Shown: positions 34,937-46,878 of the stretch, piece after piece | Layout: every line of letters begins with the position of its first letter | Numbering within the stretch: the first letter of the stretch is position 1 | Assembly (NCBI GenBank): GCA_001949185.1 | Contig: BDGG01000001.1 | Span: 6,121,353 to 6,185,352 of the forward strand | Reading direction: 5' to 3' | Source: Ramazzottius varieornatus | Taxonomy: Eukaryota > Tardigrada > Eutardigrada > Parachela > Ramazzottiidae | Length of the DNA: 64,000 bases | Notes under the pieces: model-generated | Database searches by the model: none | What the model was told of the DNA's origin: nothing | The model's input: only the letters and a program-made list of their open reading frames with translations | Position numbers and translations under genes: made by a program

Positions 34937-37177
34937 ATGATCACAAGAAGGAGCATTTTGATTAGAGCGGTGTCGCGCTTCCAGACTGAGCCACCGGTAG
35001 GAGCGCATCGCGAAATCTGCTCACCTATCCAAGTAATCAACGCCTAGTCAGTGCGTTTGCTTGCTTGCAGAACCTCTACGCGAGAAATCATGCCCAGTTT
35101 TACCGGAACTCCTCTTACCTCGCTTCCCTCATTTCCGGGAGAACTATCAGAAACTGCGAAGATGTTCTAAGAACATCGGCTGCATATGTCCAGCATGGGG
35201 GATTCATGAGGGCCCATCAACCAGTACGTCGTCAACAAACAGCAACAGGTGCATGGATATTTAATCAGTATCAGCACTCTATTGAATTTGTTCTCTTGTG
35301 CACCGTATTTACTAATAACAATCTATCTAGCTTCTTCGTCCGATGCGAATGATATAATACAGTTCAAGCTGTCGGACATCGGAGAAGGCATTGCTGAAGT
35401 CGTCATAAAAGAATGGTAAGTTAAAATGTTTTCTGTCGCATGTTCAATCATTTTTTGCAGCCCCCTAACAAAATATATTTGGAATTTGTCATGTGCTTCC
35501 TTTTCAGGTTCGTGAAGACGGGGACGAAAGTTAATCAGTTTGATGCCATCTGTGAGGTGCAGAGCGACAAAGCTTCCGTGACCATCACCAGTCGATATGA
35601 TGGAGTTATCCACAAAATTCACTACGGTGTGGACGATGTGGCCAAAGTCGGCAGTCCTCTTGTCGACATCAAACTGAAAGAAGGCTCCATGACGAACCCG
35701 AGTGAGCTTCGGTCCTCTCTACCATTGTGATAAATTTGTTCGGAATTTCTCAATGATCAAATTGGCATCGTGGGATATTCCAATTTATTTTTAATCTTTT
35801 GAATGTTCTGGCAGTGGCAAAATTGCACCAAGAAGTAATTCCGGACGATATGTCTTCCTTGCAAGACGCTCGGTCCATCGAGAAAGAACACGTCAAGAGC
35901 TTGGCCACACCAGCAGTTCGTCGTATCGCTTCCGAACACAACGTGAAGCTCTCCGATGTCAAAGGAACTGGCCGAGATGGGCGCATACTCAAAGAAGACA
36001 TTCAACGCTTTGTGGACAGCTCCCAAGAAGCCAAGAAGAAAATCACCGAAAAAATCAGTAAGACAGAACGGTGGTTTCGATGCCGAATCGCCCACACACA
36101 TTCGCCTTCGTAGGTGCGCCATCTGTCGAGAGTGTCAGTAGGAAACCCGACAAGGAGGACAAGCCAATCATTCCAAAAGCGTCGGTCTTCAGGCCAACAG
36201 AATCCGGTAAAGTCCCCGAAGACGTCGTGGAACCCATCAAGGGTATCAAGAAAGCCATGGTGAAAACCATGTCGGCAGCCTTGCAAATTCCCCACTTTGG
36301 GTACTGCGACGAAGTGGACCTGACACAGCTTGTTCAGCTAAGGAGCCAGCTGAAGGAACTGGCGAAGAGTCGCGGAATAAATTTCTCCTATATGCCACTT
36401 TTCATCAAGGTACCACTTGCACTGCTAAAATTCTTTTTCAATATCAACTTAAATTTTTTTCCAAGTATTTTTCTGAATAGTTTTTGGGTTATTTGAATGT
36501 TTTTTTTCTTTTCAGGCTGCATCGTTGGCGCTGACGCAGTATCCAGTTCTCAATGCTCACGTGGACGAGAACTGCGAAAATCTCATCTATAAAGGCGCTC
36601 ACAATATCGGAGTGGCTATCGATACGGGCAACGGTCTCCTGGTGCCCAACATCAAGAATGTCCAGACCAAGTCTTGCCTCGACATTGCCAGTGACCTGAC
36701 TGGTCTTCAAGAACGAGCTGCCAAGAACCAGCTTAGTCCGGAAGACATGAAGAACGTTACGTTCTCACTCTCCAACATCGGCTCTGTAAGTCTTCAGTGA
36801 GATGACTGGAATCTATCAAAAAGTATGCGAGATCGCGGTCAGGTTCGTGCCCGGCACGGCCTTGTTTTTTGCGCCTGTCAAGTGTCTGCCCGGTACGGTC
36901 TTTACAGTACTCTAATGTGGTATTTTTTTAGATTGGTGGAACTTACGCAAAGCCAGTTATCCTTCCACCAACGGTAGCCATCGGTGCACTAGGTAAGATC
37001 CAAGTTCTGCCGCGTTATGCTGACAAACATTCGGATGTCATCAAGAAATGCCACATCATGCAAGTGAGCTGGTCCGCGGACCATCGTGTTATTGACGGAG
37101 CCAGTATGGCGCGCTTCTCGAACTTGTGGAAGTCGTACTTGGAGAACCCTTCGTTGATGCTGTTGGATATGAAATGA
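34937..37177 (+). CDS. DBT: Branched-chain alpha-keto acid dehydrogenase E2 (dihydrolipoyl transacylase)
   Basis: Eight exons join in frame: 34937-34996, 35071-35248, 35331-35415, 35508-35701, 35815-36057, 36114-36409, 36516-36785 and 36932-37177, giving 523 residues. Exons 1-2 encode a basic mitochondrial presequence ([16 protein letters not shown]). The lipoyl domain has [20 protein letters not shown] and the lipoylated lysine in [11 protein letters not shown]. The E3/E1-binding domain is [20 protein letters not shown]. The catalytic domain ends with [17 protein letters not shown], whose HxxxDG is the acyltransferase active site. The enzyme forms the core of the mitochondrial complex that degrades leucine, isoleucine and valine. 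It is slightly longer than the human protein (482), mostly in the presequence and linkers. All introns are short; the longest is 146 nt. Confidence 0.96.
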
Positions 37178-38337
37178 GAGGGACGGAGGATCGCGGGTGG
37201 AAAGAATGCTCATTTTATGGGAATAATGCTCTACAGAGTTTTATTACGCCTGCCGACTTTATTGCTCAGATTAGAAAACAAGTCTGGTTTTCCGTGGAGG
37301 GAATGTGTTTATCGTTTTACAGAGTATTCTCTATAAATTCTCTATTTGGTTTTAGGACAAACTGTTTCATCATGATTGTTGTTTTATGCCTTACAAATGT
37401 AAGTAAAGAGCGAAATTTTGATATCTGATAAGAATCGGCGGACGTCCGAAGATCCACTGAGCATTCGTCGAAGTTCTTACGCCGGTAAAATGACAGTCGG
37501 AGAAACTGTGTTTGCCTGGTTTTTGGAAGCTCTAGACTCGTTTACTGTATCTACGAATTTCTGCCGCATGGGAGAAGCAGCCACTGCTGTTGTTAGGGCT
37601 TTCCGTGAACGGCAAGGTTGCCACCACGGTTCGAGTCCCAAGACCCGTTACATTTGATAAAGAATAGGTTCGTGGAGTCGGTAATAATATCTAATCAGAT
37701 GCCGTGCAAACCTTGATAAGCCTGAGCGTCTTACCTGACTGAGTCACCGCTTGCCTTTCTGATCGGGCCGATATGTCGTACTGTATGACTAAAAATGTAA
37801 CGGTTTAATACCAGATACCAGTGCATAAAACGGGTCAGCAGAGGCAAGCTTTGCCAGTTTTGCGAATGTCTAGCTAGAGGTGAATGTTTCTTTGAATGTC
37901 CAGAAGTAGCTTACCACCTCGCTCAATGACAGGAAGGATCTAGCTTTCGAGCTACGACTACAATGGGCCAGTAGCGCGCCAGGGACCGAAAGTTGCGCTA
38001 GCCAGAGCATATCGCCACGGAAGTCCAGAAAAAATTCCCGTAGCCCGAAAGGTCACCCCCAAGGGCCTTTCTGGATCCTCTAAAAACCCAAGGGAAAACT
38101 CGTTCTCACGGTGAGGATTTCACCTGTCACCGCTCTTCCATAGGGGGCAGATCATTCCGCGTTTTTTATGAGAAACGACAAGTTCCGATAAGACACGTAA
38201 AACATTTTAAAAGAACTAACACGAGAAACTCAGATTTAAATAGAACAGCCAGGGAAGACCACTAAGTTTCCCTTGTGGCGGAAAACCGAGCGAGCTCCAT
38301 GGCGTCCAGCAGACCACCCTCGCTGGCGTCCAAGACT
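37178..38337. other. Intergenic, nothing recognised
   Basis: Short frames only. A T-loop-like GGTTCGAGTCC near 37627 was checked and rejected as a tRNA. Confidence 0.4.
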
Positions 38338-39559
38338 TTAGCCTTTCTTGGGCGAAGGAGTGGACTGGCGGGCCTTCCTTCGCCAGTACAGGGGCAATGC
38401 GAACAGCCCCAAAATAACGTGGCATGCCACAAGCATGCCCCACAAGTAAGGGTTGTCCATCAGTCCCTTTGGTGGGACAGTCGTCGTGGTGNNNNNNNNN
38501 NNNNNNNNNNNNNNNNNNNNNNNNNNNNNNNNNNNNNNNNNGCAGACGTGGTGGAAGTAGTCTCGGTGGTCGTGCCGACGTCCGTCGTCCAGTTTCGATG
38601 CTGGCTAGCAAGCTTGATGTGATTCACTGCAAAGTAGAAAGTACAAGAACGGCGGACGTCAGCACGGCTACCGAGACGGAACACCAAACACCACTTCATC
38701 ACACAGCGATGTCCACCACAAAACGACCACTTACCGCAACATCCGTAGGACTCGGCCAGGCAGCAGACGAAGAACATGTTTCCTCTTCGATCACTCGGAC
38801 ATTTATCTCTCCCGGCGTCGGGAGGCCATAATTGAAAGTGTTATCCTCGAACCGCGACATAGTCTGATCGTTACTCTCCAACGTCATTTCTTGAATGGCG
38901 ACGAGGAACCGCTACCGGGAGCCTCACAGGGACCGCAAGAAAAAGGGACATATTCCACCATTTTTTCGATCTGAAAGATCAGTTTAGTCATCCACAATGG
39001 AGTGTGTTTAACGATAAATTTCTGTAACGGATCTTCACCTGAAAGGTACGCTCGTTGACGGGGATAGGTGGTTGGGTTTTGCGGTCGTTAGCAAGTCGGA
39101 AAACAGCATCCTAAAACAAGGCCAGTCCTCCACTGAAAGATCCACTGCCAACATTCCTCGACGAAAGGTAATCCTGGGCAGAAGGAAAGGTCAATTATAT
39201 TATAACTCGGGAAGTGAAATTTTCCTTGTCAAGAGGTATATAATGGCTTGTTTCTAATATCCGTTCGAAAGTGGCAGTACGAACCGCGACTGCTCCTTCC
39301 CTCTATCCCAGAGGACAACTGTAGAGCTAGATAAGTCCTGTAAAAAGGGATCCTCCATAAGACCTCTCTTGGTCCTTGATTCTTTACTAGGGCAATAGAG
39401 TTTCAGCTCGATGAAACCGGGGCGACGGAATGATTCTTCGTGTAGGTGGTACCAGCTGTGACAGTTTATTTCCGAAATACGGTAATGACAGTTTCCATCA
39501 GATCGTACATGATTCGGGTACAAAAATACAAGAAGAGTAATGAGTTCGAACAGAGTCAT
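38338..39559 (-). CDS. Thr-rich single-pass membrane protein, gap inside
   Basis: The signal peptide starts MTLFELITLLVFLYPNHVRS at 39559. The exon continues CHYRISEINCHSWYHLHEES and ends near 39255. A small exon about 39116-39045 reads DAVFRLANDRKTQPPIPVNE (acceptor TTTTAG, donor CAG/GTGAAG). It joins in phase at 38914 to RFLVAIQEMTLESNDQTMSR, ending at a GTAAGT donor near 38735. The next exon is a Thr-rich stalk (NWTTDVGTTTETTSTTS) that runs into the 50-N gap and resumes TTTTVPPKGLMDNPY. A membrane helix (LWGMLVACHVILGLFALPLY), a basic stop-transfer (WRRKARQ) and a short tail follow. The ectodomain is not recognised. The junction of exon 1 and the length across the gap are uncertain. Confidence 0.6.
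38492..38541. other. Assembly gap (50 N)
   Basis: Exactly 50 N, inside the Thr-repeat stalk. Low complexity probably caused the gap. Confidence 0.95.
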
Positions 39560-39565
39560 TGTCAA

Positions 39566-40462
39566 GTCTAAGAGTGAGTTCGATGGCTCAGGTAAAACAA
39601 ATTTTCAGAAAGTTCTGCGATGACGACCTTTTAACTTCCGGTTAGCGAATCTGCCGAGTGCCGATAGTAAAACTCGATAACTTTCCGTTGCTATCTGACG
39701 TTTCCATCATTCACCCGTCACGGCTCAAAACTCGCTCACATGTAAAAATATCTCGGTCGGGTACCATGAAGTTTTACCCACTTCCGTATGGTGGACGAGT
39801 ACTGACCGCAGCAGGCATTAGAAGTTTCAATAAAAAAGGCAGAGGCTCAAAATTGCTCAGTGACTAACCGCTGAAATAGGGATTACATATGGGCCCATAG
39901 CGATCTGCTCGCATACTCATTACATAAAGGACCGCGAACGCCTCTCATCTCATGCACGTTTCCGTCAGAGCCTCAGCTGCGGTAACGACATCTTGGAGTA
40001 ACGACATCTTCCGCATTAGTGTGTATGATGATCGACATGCAAGATTCCGTACGAGGAGAAAGGTCTAAATGTGCCTGTTTGCTGCGCGGGAGAATACTTG
40101 ACCCACAAACCATCTTCTCGGATACCTTCTGCTCCCAAAATTCCAAACTAATTCCTAAGTATCTCCAAGTACTCAGCTCTATTCTGAGCCAGGCAAGAGT
40201 CGGATTTCATAAAAGGTCACGACAGAAGCAATTCCAGACTCGTTCAGGAATCTCTTCCGCTATTGGAGCGCTCTCTGCACCATGCAGAGGGCACATAAGC
40301 CGGACCAAGTAAACCACACATATGCGCGACCGAGCAGGATCCCACGTTTCCCAACCTGTGCCCGAGGTCAACGATGATGTAGAATCACCGTTTTTGTTCA
40401 AAATTGGAACGCCTAAAACTTTGCCCACTTTCACGCGAAAACGCGTTGCTTGCAAAAGTCGT
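39566..40462. other. Intergenic, nothing recognised
   Basis: Only short frames. A small tandem (TAACGACATCTT twice near 39980-40010) is present. Confidence 0.4.
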
Positions 40463-41104
40463 TTAACTGTGCACTACCATCAAAAACTGCCCCTCTTCGT
40501 GCTTCATCTTGCAAGATCTCCCTTTCCTCTCAGTGGTCTCTGTGGAATGCTTTATTTTCGGTTTCTGCGACTCCGGGCATCCGGCTCGGTGGCGATGCGG
40601 CTTATTGGGACCTCCGATGCTGGGAGACGTCTTCCGCGCAGCTATAGTGGCCGGTTTCTTCCGAGGAGCTTTGCCGGATTCCGCTGCGATCTTCCTGGCT
40701 GTGGGCTTCCCTTCCTTCCGACGCTGTTTGATCGGAGGCTGTACTGCAGCAGGGAGACTGTCCCTGTGGCGAGTCCATCCTGAAAGTAAAACAGACTCAA
40801 TCTTTGCGATGATTAGAAACAACCAGGAGGTGGGTGGCACCAGATTGCAAGTCAGTTCTACTGGATAACGAGCAAAGTCAGAGGAAACGATTCTGACAGG
40901 TGACAAGTGGAGGAAGCAAACTGAACTGCAGACCCTATGTCTGAGATCCGAATCATCGAAATGGAAAATCCTACTGCTGTCATCTTCTGAATGATCTTCG
41001 CGATCTGGGGTGGAGTTGACAACTGCATGACTGACATGACGTCGCCGCGGCACAAACAACAAAGAGAACGAGCGGGTGGCCCTTGTGTATTTGCCGATGT
41101 TCAT
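40463..41104 (-). CDS. Possible basic nuclear protein, weak
   Basis: One continuous 213-codon frame that probably contains an intron between about 40945 and 40790 (acceptor TTTTACTTTCAG). The C-terminal half is very rich in Lys, Arg, Ala and Pro (KQRRKEGKPTARKIAAESGK, APRKKPATIAARKTSPS), like histone H1 tails or other DNA-binding basic proteins. The N-terminal part (MNIGKYTRATRSFSLLFVPR) is not recognised. With no homologue or clear splice pair this could be a chance frame. Confidence 0.3.
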   Translation of the reverse strand: MNIGKYTRATRSFSLLFVPRRRHVSHAVVNSTPDREDHSEDDSSRIFHFDDSDLRHRVCSSVCFLHLSPVRIVSSDFARYPVELTCNLVPPTSWLFLIIAKIESVLLSGWTRHRDSLPAAVQPPIKQRRKEGKPTARKIAAESGKAPRKKPATIAARKTSPSIGGPNKPHRHRAGCPESQKPKIKHSTETTERKGRSCKMKHEEGQFLMVVHS

Positions 41105-41477
41105 CGGCTAATCGAACGAGCTATGGTTGTCGGAAGTAAGGTCAACGCAATCTTCTACGTCAAAGTGTAATTTCTCAAGTTGTGTAATCGCAAACTGGTA
41201 GTTCTTTCCTAGCTTATCCGCAGAGCTTCATCGTGCCGGAACTATGCCTGATAGGTGTGCGATATTTATATTCTAATTCCTAAAGGGCGAAAAAAGTGCC
41301 GAGTTACTAATTATAAGACAAAATATTTTTACAGATCTGGTTATCGGAGGATTAATAGCTGAACCCTCGATGGTCGTATCAACATAAATCATGGGTAAAA
41401 CTTGGAAAAAATAACAAGACAAACGAAATGAGCTAACGTGAAGGACGATATCGAAGACCGAGTTGGAGAACTTTCTT

Positions 41478-42675
41478 TCAGGAACGAATAGGGATAAGCT
41501 TGGTGTAGTATGCTGTCGAGAACTCTTCCATCAGATCGGACATGCAATCGGGCAGTTCTCCAATTTGCTTCCCTAAAACCTCAAAAAAGTATTCATTGCA
41601 AAGCCCACATTTCGGCCTGTACGAGCTATTTACAGTTTCGACTTATCTCGTACCTATGTTACCGGCGAATACGGCGAATGGTGGGATTACAGTATCCGGA
41701 GGCACATACGTGTTGTCAGCTATGCTAACGCAGTCCCGTATTATCACTCCACGGCTCTATAATTATTGACCGATCGTAAATTGTTGATACACGACTATCG
41801 GGAATATCGGGCACGAATTTACTGATGTCAGAAGAAAACACATCTTATAGTTTTGAATGAGAAACACTTTGTGATTACCACTACACAGTTTTGTCCGATG
41901 TAAACGTGGTTGCCGATCATCGAAGCTTGGACGAAACTATTTTCATTCACGAAGACGTATTCACCGATGTTCATGCTCGAATACATGAAATTTAGTCCGG
42001 TGGCTCCGGACTGCGTGTTGACCGCACTGCAACACGGAAGTCGATGGTCAGAAATATAAAATCGCTTTCGAAAGCCAAGATTACTGATCAATTGCGGAAA
42101 TGCAGAATCTTGTCATGGCAAATCATGTTCCTTTCAAAATTCGTACGTTCACAGGCTTCGTAACATGAATAACCATAACATGATTTACCATGACTTATTT
42201 GCCATAACAGGTTTTTGCGTTCTCGCAAATGGTCTTATATATCAAGGGAACACATAGTACGGTTTATTAAGGGTCTTGTAGCTTGGTTTCAATACGGCTC
42301 CTCGACCAAGCACAAAGAACTTTCCGATACGGACGGCAGCCAGATCTGCCCGGATAACAGAGTCTTGCTCCAGAATCGACTGAAAGGACAAAACTACGTC
42401 ACAGCGATACCAGTGCTTTCCGCACTCACTTCCGGTCGCCGCTATGTCCAACCCTATTCCAATTTTCTTTGCTCACCTTGCCGCTAAGAAGAATCTGCTG
42501 ACTGCCGCATAAGATTGTCTTCTTGTTGACCTTGTTTCCAGTGTTCTACAAGTGAGGAGCATCACATCAACCCAATGATGTCTCTGCCAACATTCCGTAC
42601 ATAGCGAGATGACAGCAGACTTACTGTTTCGACAAAGTCCTTCGGGTAGTAGAATCTTTCCTCCATCTCGAACAT
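41478..42675 (-). CDS. DCTN5: Dynactin subunit 5 (p25)
   Basis: Six exons: 42675-42625, 42545-42477, 42379-42261, 41975-41879, 41756-41663 and 41572-41478. All join in frame and give 174 residues (human 182). The order follows p25: MFEMEERFYYPKDFVET, NKKTILCGSQQILLSGK, DSVIRADLAAVRIGKFFV, NIGEYVFVNENSFVQASMIG, NCVVSRGVIIRDCVSIADNT, VPPDTVIPPFAVFAG, then the helical C-terminus. These are left-handed beta-helix (hexapeptide) coils. p25 sits with p27, p62 and Arp11 at the pointed end of the dynactin filament and helps dynein bind endosomes. The segment between LNKP and NIGEY is about six residues shorter than in human p25, which may mean the exon 4 acceptor is slightly further upstream. Confidence 0.94.
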
Positions 42676-44008
42676 GATCGGCAGAAATTTTCTTGTAAGG
42701 TGAATAGCTTCGTGTAGGAAGATTATAGTGAAGCGGTAAACGGAGTTGGCAAACAAGGGAGAGCTGGCAAATGAGAAGATGAGAAACTTTCGTTTGTTGG
42801 TGTTTTGATTTGGGAGTTTGCGATTACATGAAAACCACAAAAGTGACTGCCAATCAAACAGCAAGTCAATCGAATGCGTTAGTTGTTTTCCTGATCAGAA
42901 TTCAGAAGTTCTGTTCTGGTCGTCGTCTTGGGTGTTTCCAGTCTATCGCTAGCTCCCGGAAGAAGCAGCTCATTCTTCATCTCCTGCGGAGATAACTTAA
43001 GGAAAGGAGGCATGGCACAGTGGTGAGGACAGGGCGCTGGGCCGAAGCAGACGGGCTAATCAGCGATCAGCTGTCAATCAGTCGAGCGTGAGCGTTAAGT
43101 ATTACACACGGTCAAGCTGTCTTGCCATTGATCAACTCGATTGTGTACGCTTGGCGTGACTGTGTTCGTTTGATTGATCGCTGCTGTTGATAGGCCCATA
43201 GATCGACCCTGTAAAAATTGTTCAGACCAGCCCCCGGCCATAGGAGGCGGACCGGTCAAGTGGGCCCTTGCAATTTTCCGTTATCTATGCAGCACGGTGC
43301 AGTACTGTGGTTATTATCATGCAAGCTCTTGATCGCTGTGAATGTCCTTTGATGACGACACAGAATCACTGATCAGGCCGATCACCATAAGGCCAGTTGG
43401 ACTCAAGCTGCGTAGCTCGCTGAAAGCTTGCTCACCTGTAACGAAATCCTGAACGCTTGCGACCTCGACCGTGGTTCCGCGAAAAACCATCCATTTTCCG
43501 ATACGCTCTCAAGAGTCGTGAAGACAATTAATACGTCGGATAAGCAACCTCACCGAATAAGTCCTCCGGTTCCAGCTGGTTCGCCACAAGAAAAGTCAAG
43601 AGGAAATTAGGTTCGAGAGCACGTTTGTTGAACTCAGATGATTACATTAGCAGCAAGCTCTGGAGTATCGGAACAGTAAGGCACAGTCCTTAGTAAAGCA
43701 CGGCCCTTAGTGAAGCACGGTCCATAATACCAGCTGGACCATGAATTATGTATTCGAATTTTATTTTGCTCTGACGTAGCTGTGACGTCGGCGGAAACCT
43801 AGGAAGGAAGGAAATTTATCAGCCTCGACAATTCAGTCGACGACCTCCCCGATGTCAAGAGGATCAAAGTTTACACAGCAAGATAATGGAAAAAGTTACA
43901 GTAACCGAAACAGAGTCACCGGTTGAGCAGGAACGAGTATCGTTATAAAGATCGATCCTTCAGGTACACGACAACAACTAGATCTGCTTGGCGTGCCAGC
44001 TAGAGAGA
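42676..44008. other. Intergenic, short tandem only
   Basis: About 43672-43730 is a degenerate 20-bp tandem (AAGCACGGCCCTTAGTG units). A hydrophobic frame upstream of DCTN5 on the minus strand (to 42864) is its 5' UTR. Otherwise nothing. Confidence 0.4.
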
Positions 44009-44233
44009 CTAAAGGCGGCTGATCTGCTCAGCTTGGTATCGATGGTGTTCCGCGGGCTGGTACATTTGGATCTGCCATATCCGCTTGAATTCCTCTCGAC
44101 AATGATGCATCAGTACTTCAGCCATTCCTTCCGTGGCCGTGTCGTATCTTTTCAGGAGCTCATCTTCGGTCCCGACGCAAGATTTCAGATTTGCTACCAG
44201 CTGCTCTTTCGAAGGAGCAGATGGATTTGCCAT
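44009..44233 (-). CDS. Small helical protein, 74 aa, unrecognised
   Basis: The frame begins MANPSAPSKEQLVANLKSCV and continues EDELLKRYDTATEGMAEVLM, HHCREEFKRIWQ. It is amphipathic-helical and acidic-basic mixed, like a small adaptor or subunit of a coiled-coil complex. I cannot assign a family. A downstream exon could extend it after IWQ. The neighbouring DNA is repetitive. Confidence 0.4.
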   Translation of the reverse strand: MANPSAPSKEQLVANLKSCVGTEDELLKRYDTATEGMAEVLMHHCREEFKRIWQIQMYQPAEHHRYQAEQISRL

Positions 44234-44314
44234 AGCAGATAGATAACGGTTGATTGTTGATTGATCGAGAAAGCACGGAGTTAAATAAATGTTACGATCA
44301 GCTACTCATTCAGG

Positions 44315-44450
44315 TATGTAGGTATTATTGTTATTCAGATGACGCAGCAACTTGCGGGTTGCGGCCACTCCGCCCAGCCCTCTTTTACTTACCTCTTCTT
44401 GAACTAAAGGCAAAAACTTTCCTTGCTTGGATGATGCAGCGCGTGAACTT
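44315..44450. repeat. Dispersed repeat, pair of 21560-21700
   Basis: Matches the copy near 21.6 kb, including CTTCTTGAACTAAAGGCAAA and CTTTCCTTGCTTGGATGATG. Confidence 0.6.
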
Positions 44451-44822
44451 GGCATCGTGACTAGGGCGTTTGTTTATCCGTCTTCCTCCCGCTTTGAACA
44501 GGATATCTCCCTAGAATACTCTCAAAGATATGCGCATCAGTCTTTCCTCAAAGCCAGTATCTTTCGATGCAAGCGATGTTTGCGGATGTCATCGCTTGAA
44601 TCCACCTACAGGCTATGTTGCTGACCTAAATTTTGGAAGCCTCCTCCACCATGTCCAGTACTCGAAGCCCATACGAGCTTATGGCTTTAGAGTTCCGTAA
44701 CCGAGGTAAGTCAGCGATCAGCTTTTGAGACTGTATCGTGACTTACCCACAAGAACATTTTTGCGGTAACTCGGGTGGCCAGGAGCACTACACCCGCCGT
44801 AAAGCAGTGGGCCGCAGGTCCA

Positions 44823-44925
44823 AAAGTACGCTGCGCTGTGCTGCACAACTTTCGTCAGTTCACGCGCTGCAGCACAGCACAGCTGCAGTGCAGTACAGCG
44901 CATGCGGCCAGATTCCGTGCTCCAA
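44823..44925. repeat. GCTGCAGCACAGC-rich repeat, inverted copy of 63431-63530
   Basis: Words such as TTCACGCGCTGCAGCACAGC and CGCATGCGGCCAGATTCCGT recur in reverse complement at 63.4-63.5 kb. Related words (GCGCTGTACGCTTCGCTG type) occur at about 63720-63800. Confidence 0.6.
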
Positions 44926-45060
44926 CGGAAGGATCGTCCTATTAGGAAAGTCAGATTCAAACTCAATTTATTTGCTATCGAAAACTAAAAGCATGAGAAA
45001 GCATAGTGCCGGCCTGGTAGGACCAGACCGCACACACGAAAAACAAAACAAACAAATTTA

Positions 45061-46213
45061 TCACACCGACAAAAGGCGGTTCTTCTTCGCATCTGAAATA
45101 TTGTAAATCTCTTCCAAACTTCGACTTTGAGCAAAAGTGCCAAAAACATAAGCAGCATTTCCTCTTTGAATCTCAATGCTAATTTTTTGCTTCAAGAACG
45201 AAAGAGATCTTGGTTCACCTGTCCTGTCCATGATCTTCTGGATGAGGTCCCTCGCTTCGTTCCCGAAAACACCGAAAGTCTCAAACCCCACCGCGCAGAA
45301 CAGGTACCGTCCTTCCAGCTCCACGTACTTTGATCGTTTCTTTTCCTTAACTTGGTTGGCAGCAAACCCAACCCTTTCGGTGGATCCCTGGAGATAGGTC
45401 TGTGCCAGAGTATCCACCACTGTAACGTCCCAGGCCAACGCCTTTCCCTGATACCAAGGCACGAACGTCAGGCCATCCGGTCGCCTCCCGGCATCTCGTA
45501 GCAGTCCATTCGGCTCTGATGTTATGCACCTGACAACTTGTCAGTGCACGATGGATGATGTCATTCAGAGCGTCGTGTCTGCTATGCCGTCCAGCACTGT
45601 TCTTACAGGCGAGTCCGTGGCGTCCCAAGCCATCGACCTTCACTTCACATCGACAGGCATGCGGCTCGCACAGCTTGGCTCCAAGGCGTAGACCTACAGA
45701 AATTCTAAAACAATTGTCATCATCACCTAGGACTGAGACTGGCAAAGCGTCCAGCTAGGCTCCAGATTCTTTTGAGGAAACGGCATGGAGGCGGGCCTTC
45801 TCAGTAGGCGTGGACTGCTCTAGCAGGACTCGGAACTGACGTTCGACGATGGGTGTGTCCCACATCTTTTGTACTGATCGCATCAGGCTCGGCGGTGGCT
45901 CGACCTCGTAAATTGCATTCTACAAGGTGATTCCTTCGGCCGTAACTCCATCCACGTCGGCTTCTAGGACGATCTGGGACACGAGGTGATGTGCCGCATG
46001 AACCGAAGCCAAGTAGGCAGGTAAAGTCAGCTCAGCAGCACACCTCAGTCTCAAACCTCCGTTAGCCACTGGCAGACTTGCTTGACGCCATGTGTCATCA
46101 TTCATGTCGATATTGGCAATTGATTGAAAGCCCAGGGTAAGGTGCGGCCGCTCGGATTCGCGTGGCGTGGTTTGTCCACAATCAGACACACCTCCCATAA
46201 TGTTTACAAACAC
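45061..46213 (-). mobile_element. Non-LTR retrotransposon remnant (reverse transcriptase C-terminal region)
   Basis: Minus-strand pieces keep the order of the C-terminal part of LINE reverse transcriptases. ASLPVANGGLRLRCAAELTL and AYLASVHAAHHLVSQIV (46213-45920) come first. Then CRCEVKVDGLGRHGLACKNS and SAGRHSRHDALNDIIHRAL (45745-45480). Then GKALAWDVTVVDTLAQTYL, KKRSKYVELEGRYLFCAVGF and ISIEIQRGNAAYVFGTFAQS (45462-45061). At least one frameshift near 45470 and other breaks show it is dead. The polymerase core, endonuclease and 5' end are absent, as expected of a 5'-truncated insertion. Confidence 0.8.
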
Positions 46214-46640
46214 TGTTATTTACGTCATTCATCGATTTTTATCTTGATATGGCAAACTGTGTTCAGTGACCCGTATAGTGCGCCCCCTGGTGGGTTGAAG
46301 TGTTTTTATCGTCAAACGGTGTAGTGTCATACGCGAAAGTTTTCACCCCCGTTCCCCTAACGGTACATAATGGTAGACCCAGGAGGTTTGTACCTGCTAG
46401 GATTTATCGTTGGTTTGCATCGTCTTTGGGTTCTAATCCTCCAGGCCACAGCTTTCGTCCACCTTTGTGCCTGCCCAATAGCCTGCTGCTTTTGTTTCAG
46501 AAACCTGGATTAGCAGTAGGATGCTCGGGACGGATAGCCACTATGCTTCAAGGGCATCGTTCGGAGTAACGGATGCCTTTCAGCTGGGAAAGTCACGCTA
46601 CGATCTCAGTACCTACACGGGCCTTGTACTGCAAATGAAC

Positions 46641-46806
46641 TCGACACGATTACTGTCCGACGTGGCGCACGGTCACAGTGTTATTGGTCGGAGTCGTGCG
46701 CGACTTGGAAAAACTATTACTGGTCGAGTATTATTGTTTTTCCAAGTAGCGCACGTTCTCACCATAATGGGCTTAAAGCGCGCGGCACTTGGTCAAATGA
46801 TCTTGC
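46641..46806. repeat. Two adjacent GTGGCGCAC hairpin repeats
   Basis: TCGACACGATTACTGTCCGA then CGTGGCGCACG pair with CGTGCGCGACTTGG. A second hairpin follows (CCAAGTAGCGCACG with CGCGCGGCACTTGG). Confidence 0.65.
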
Positions 46807-46846
46807 GGAGTTTGCTTGCTTAGGTCTCAAGTCCCAACTGTACAAG

Positions 46847-46867
46847 TGTTGTTGTTGTTGTTGTTGT
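46847..46867 (+). repeat. (GTT)n microsatellite
   Basis: Seven GTT units just upstream of the MROH1-like fragment. Confidence 0.85.
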
Positions 46868-46878
46868 GGTTATAGGAG

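Noticed and set aside
37590-37650. tRNA-like T-loop (GGTTCGAGTCC)
   Set aside because: The flanking bases do not form a T stem, and no acceptor stem, anticodon arm or A box fits at the right spacing.
43005-43075. tRNA-like start (GGCACAGTGGTGAGGACAGG)
   Set aside because: No B box (GGTTCGANNCC) follows, and no cloverleaf can be drawn.
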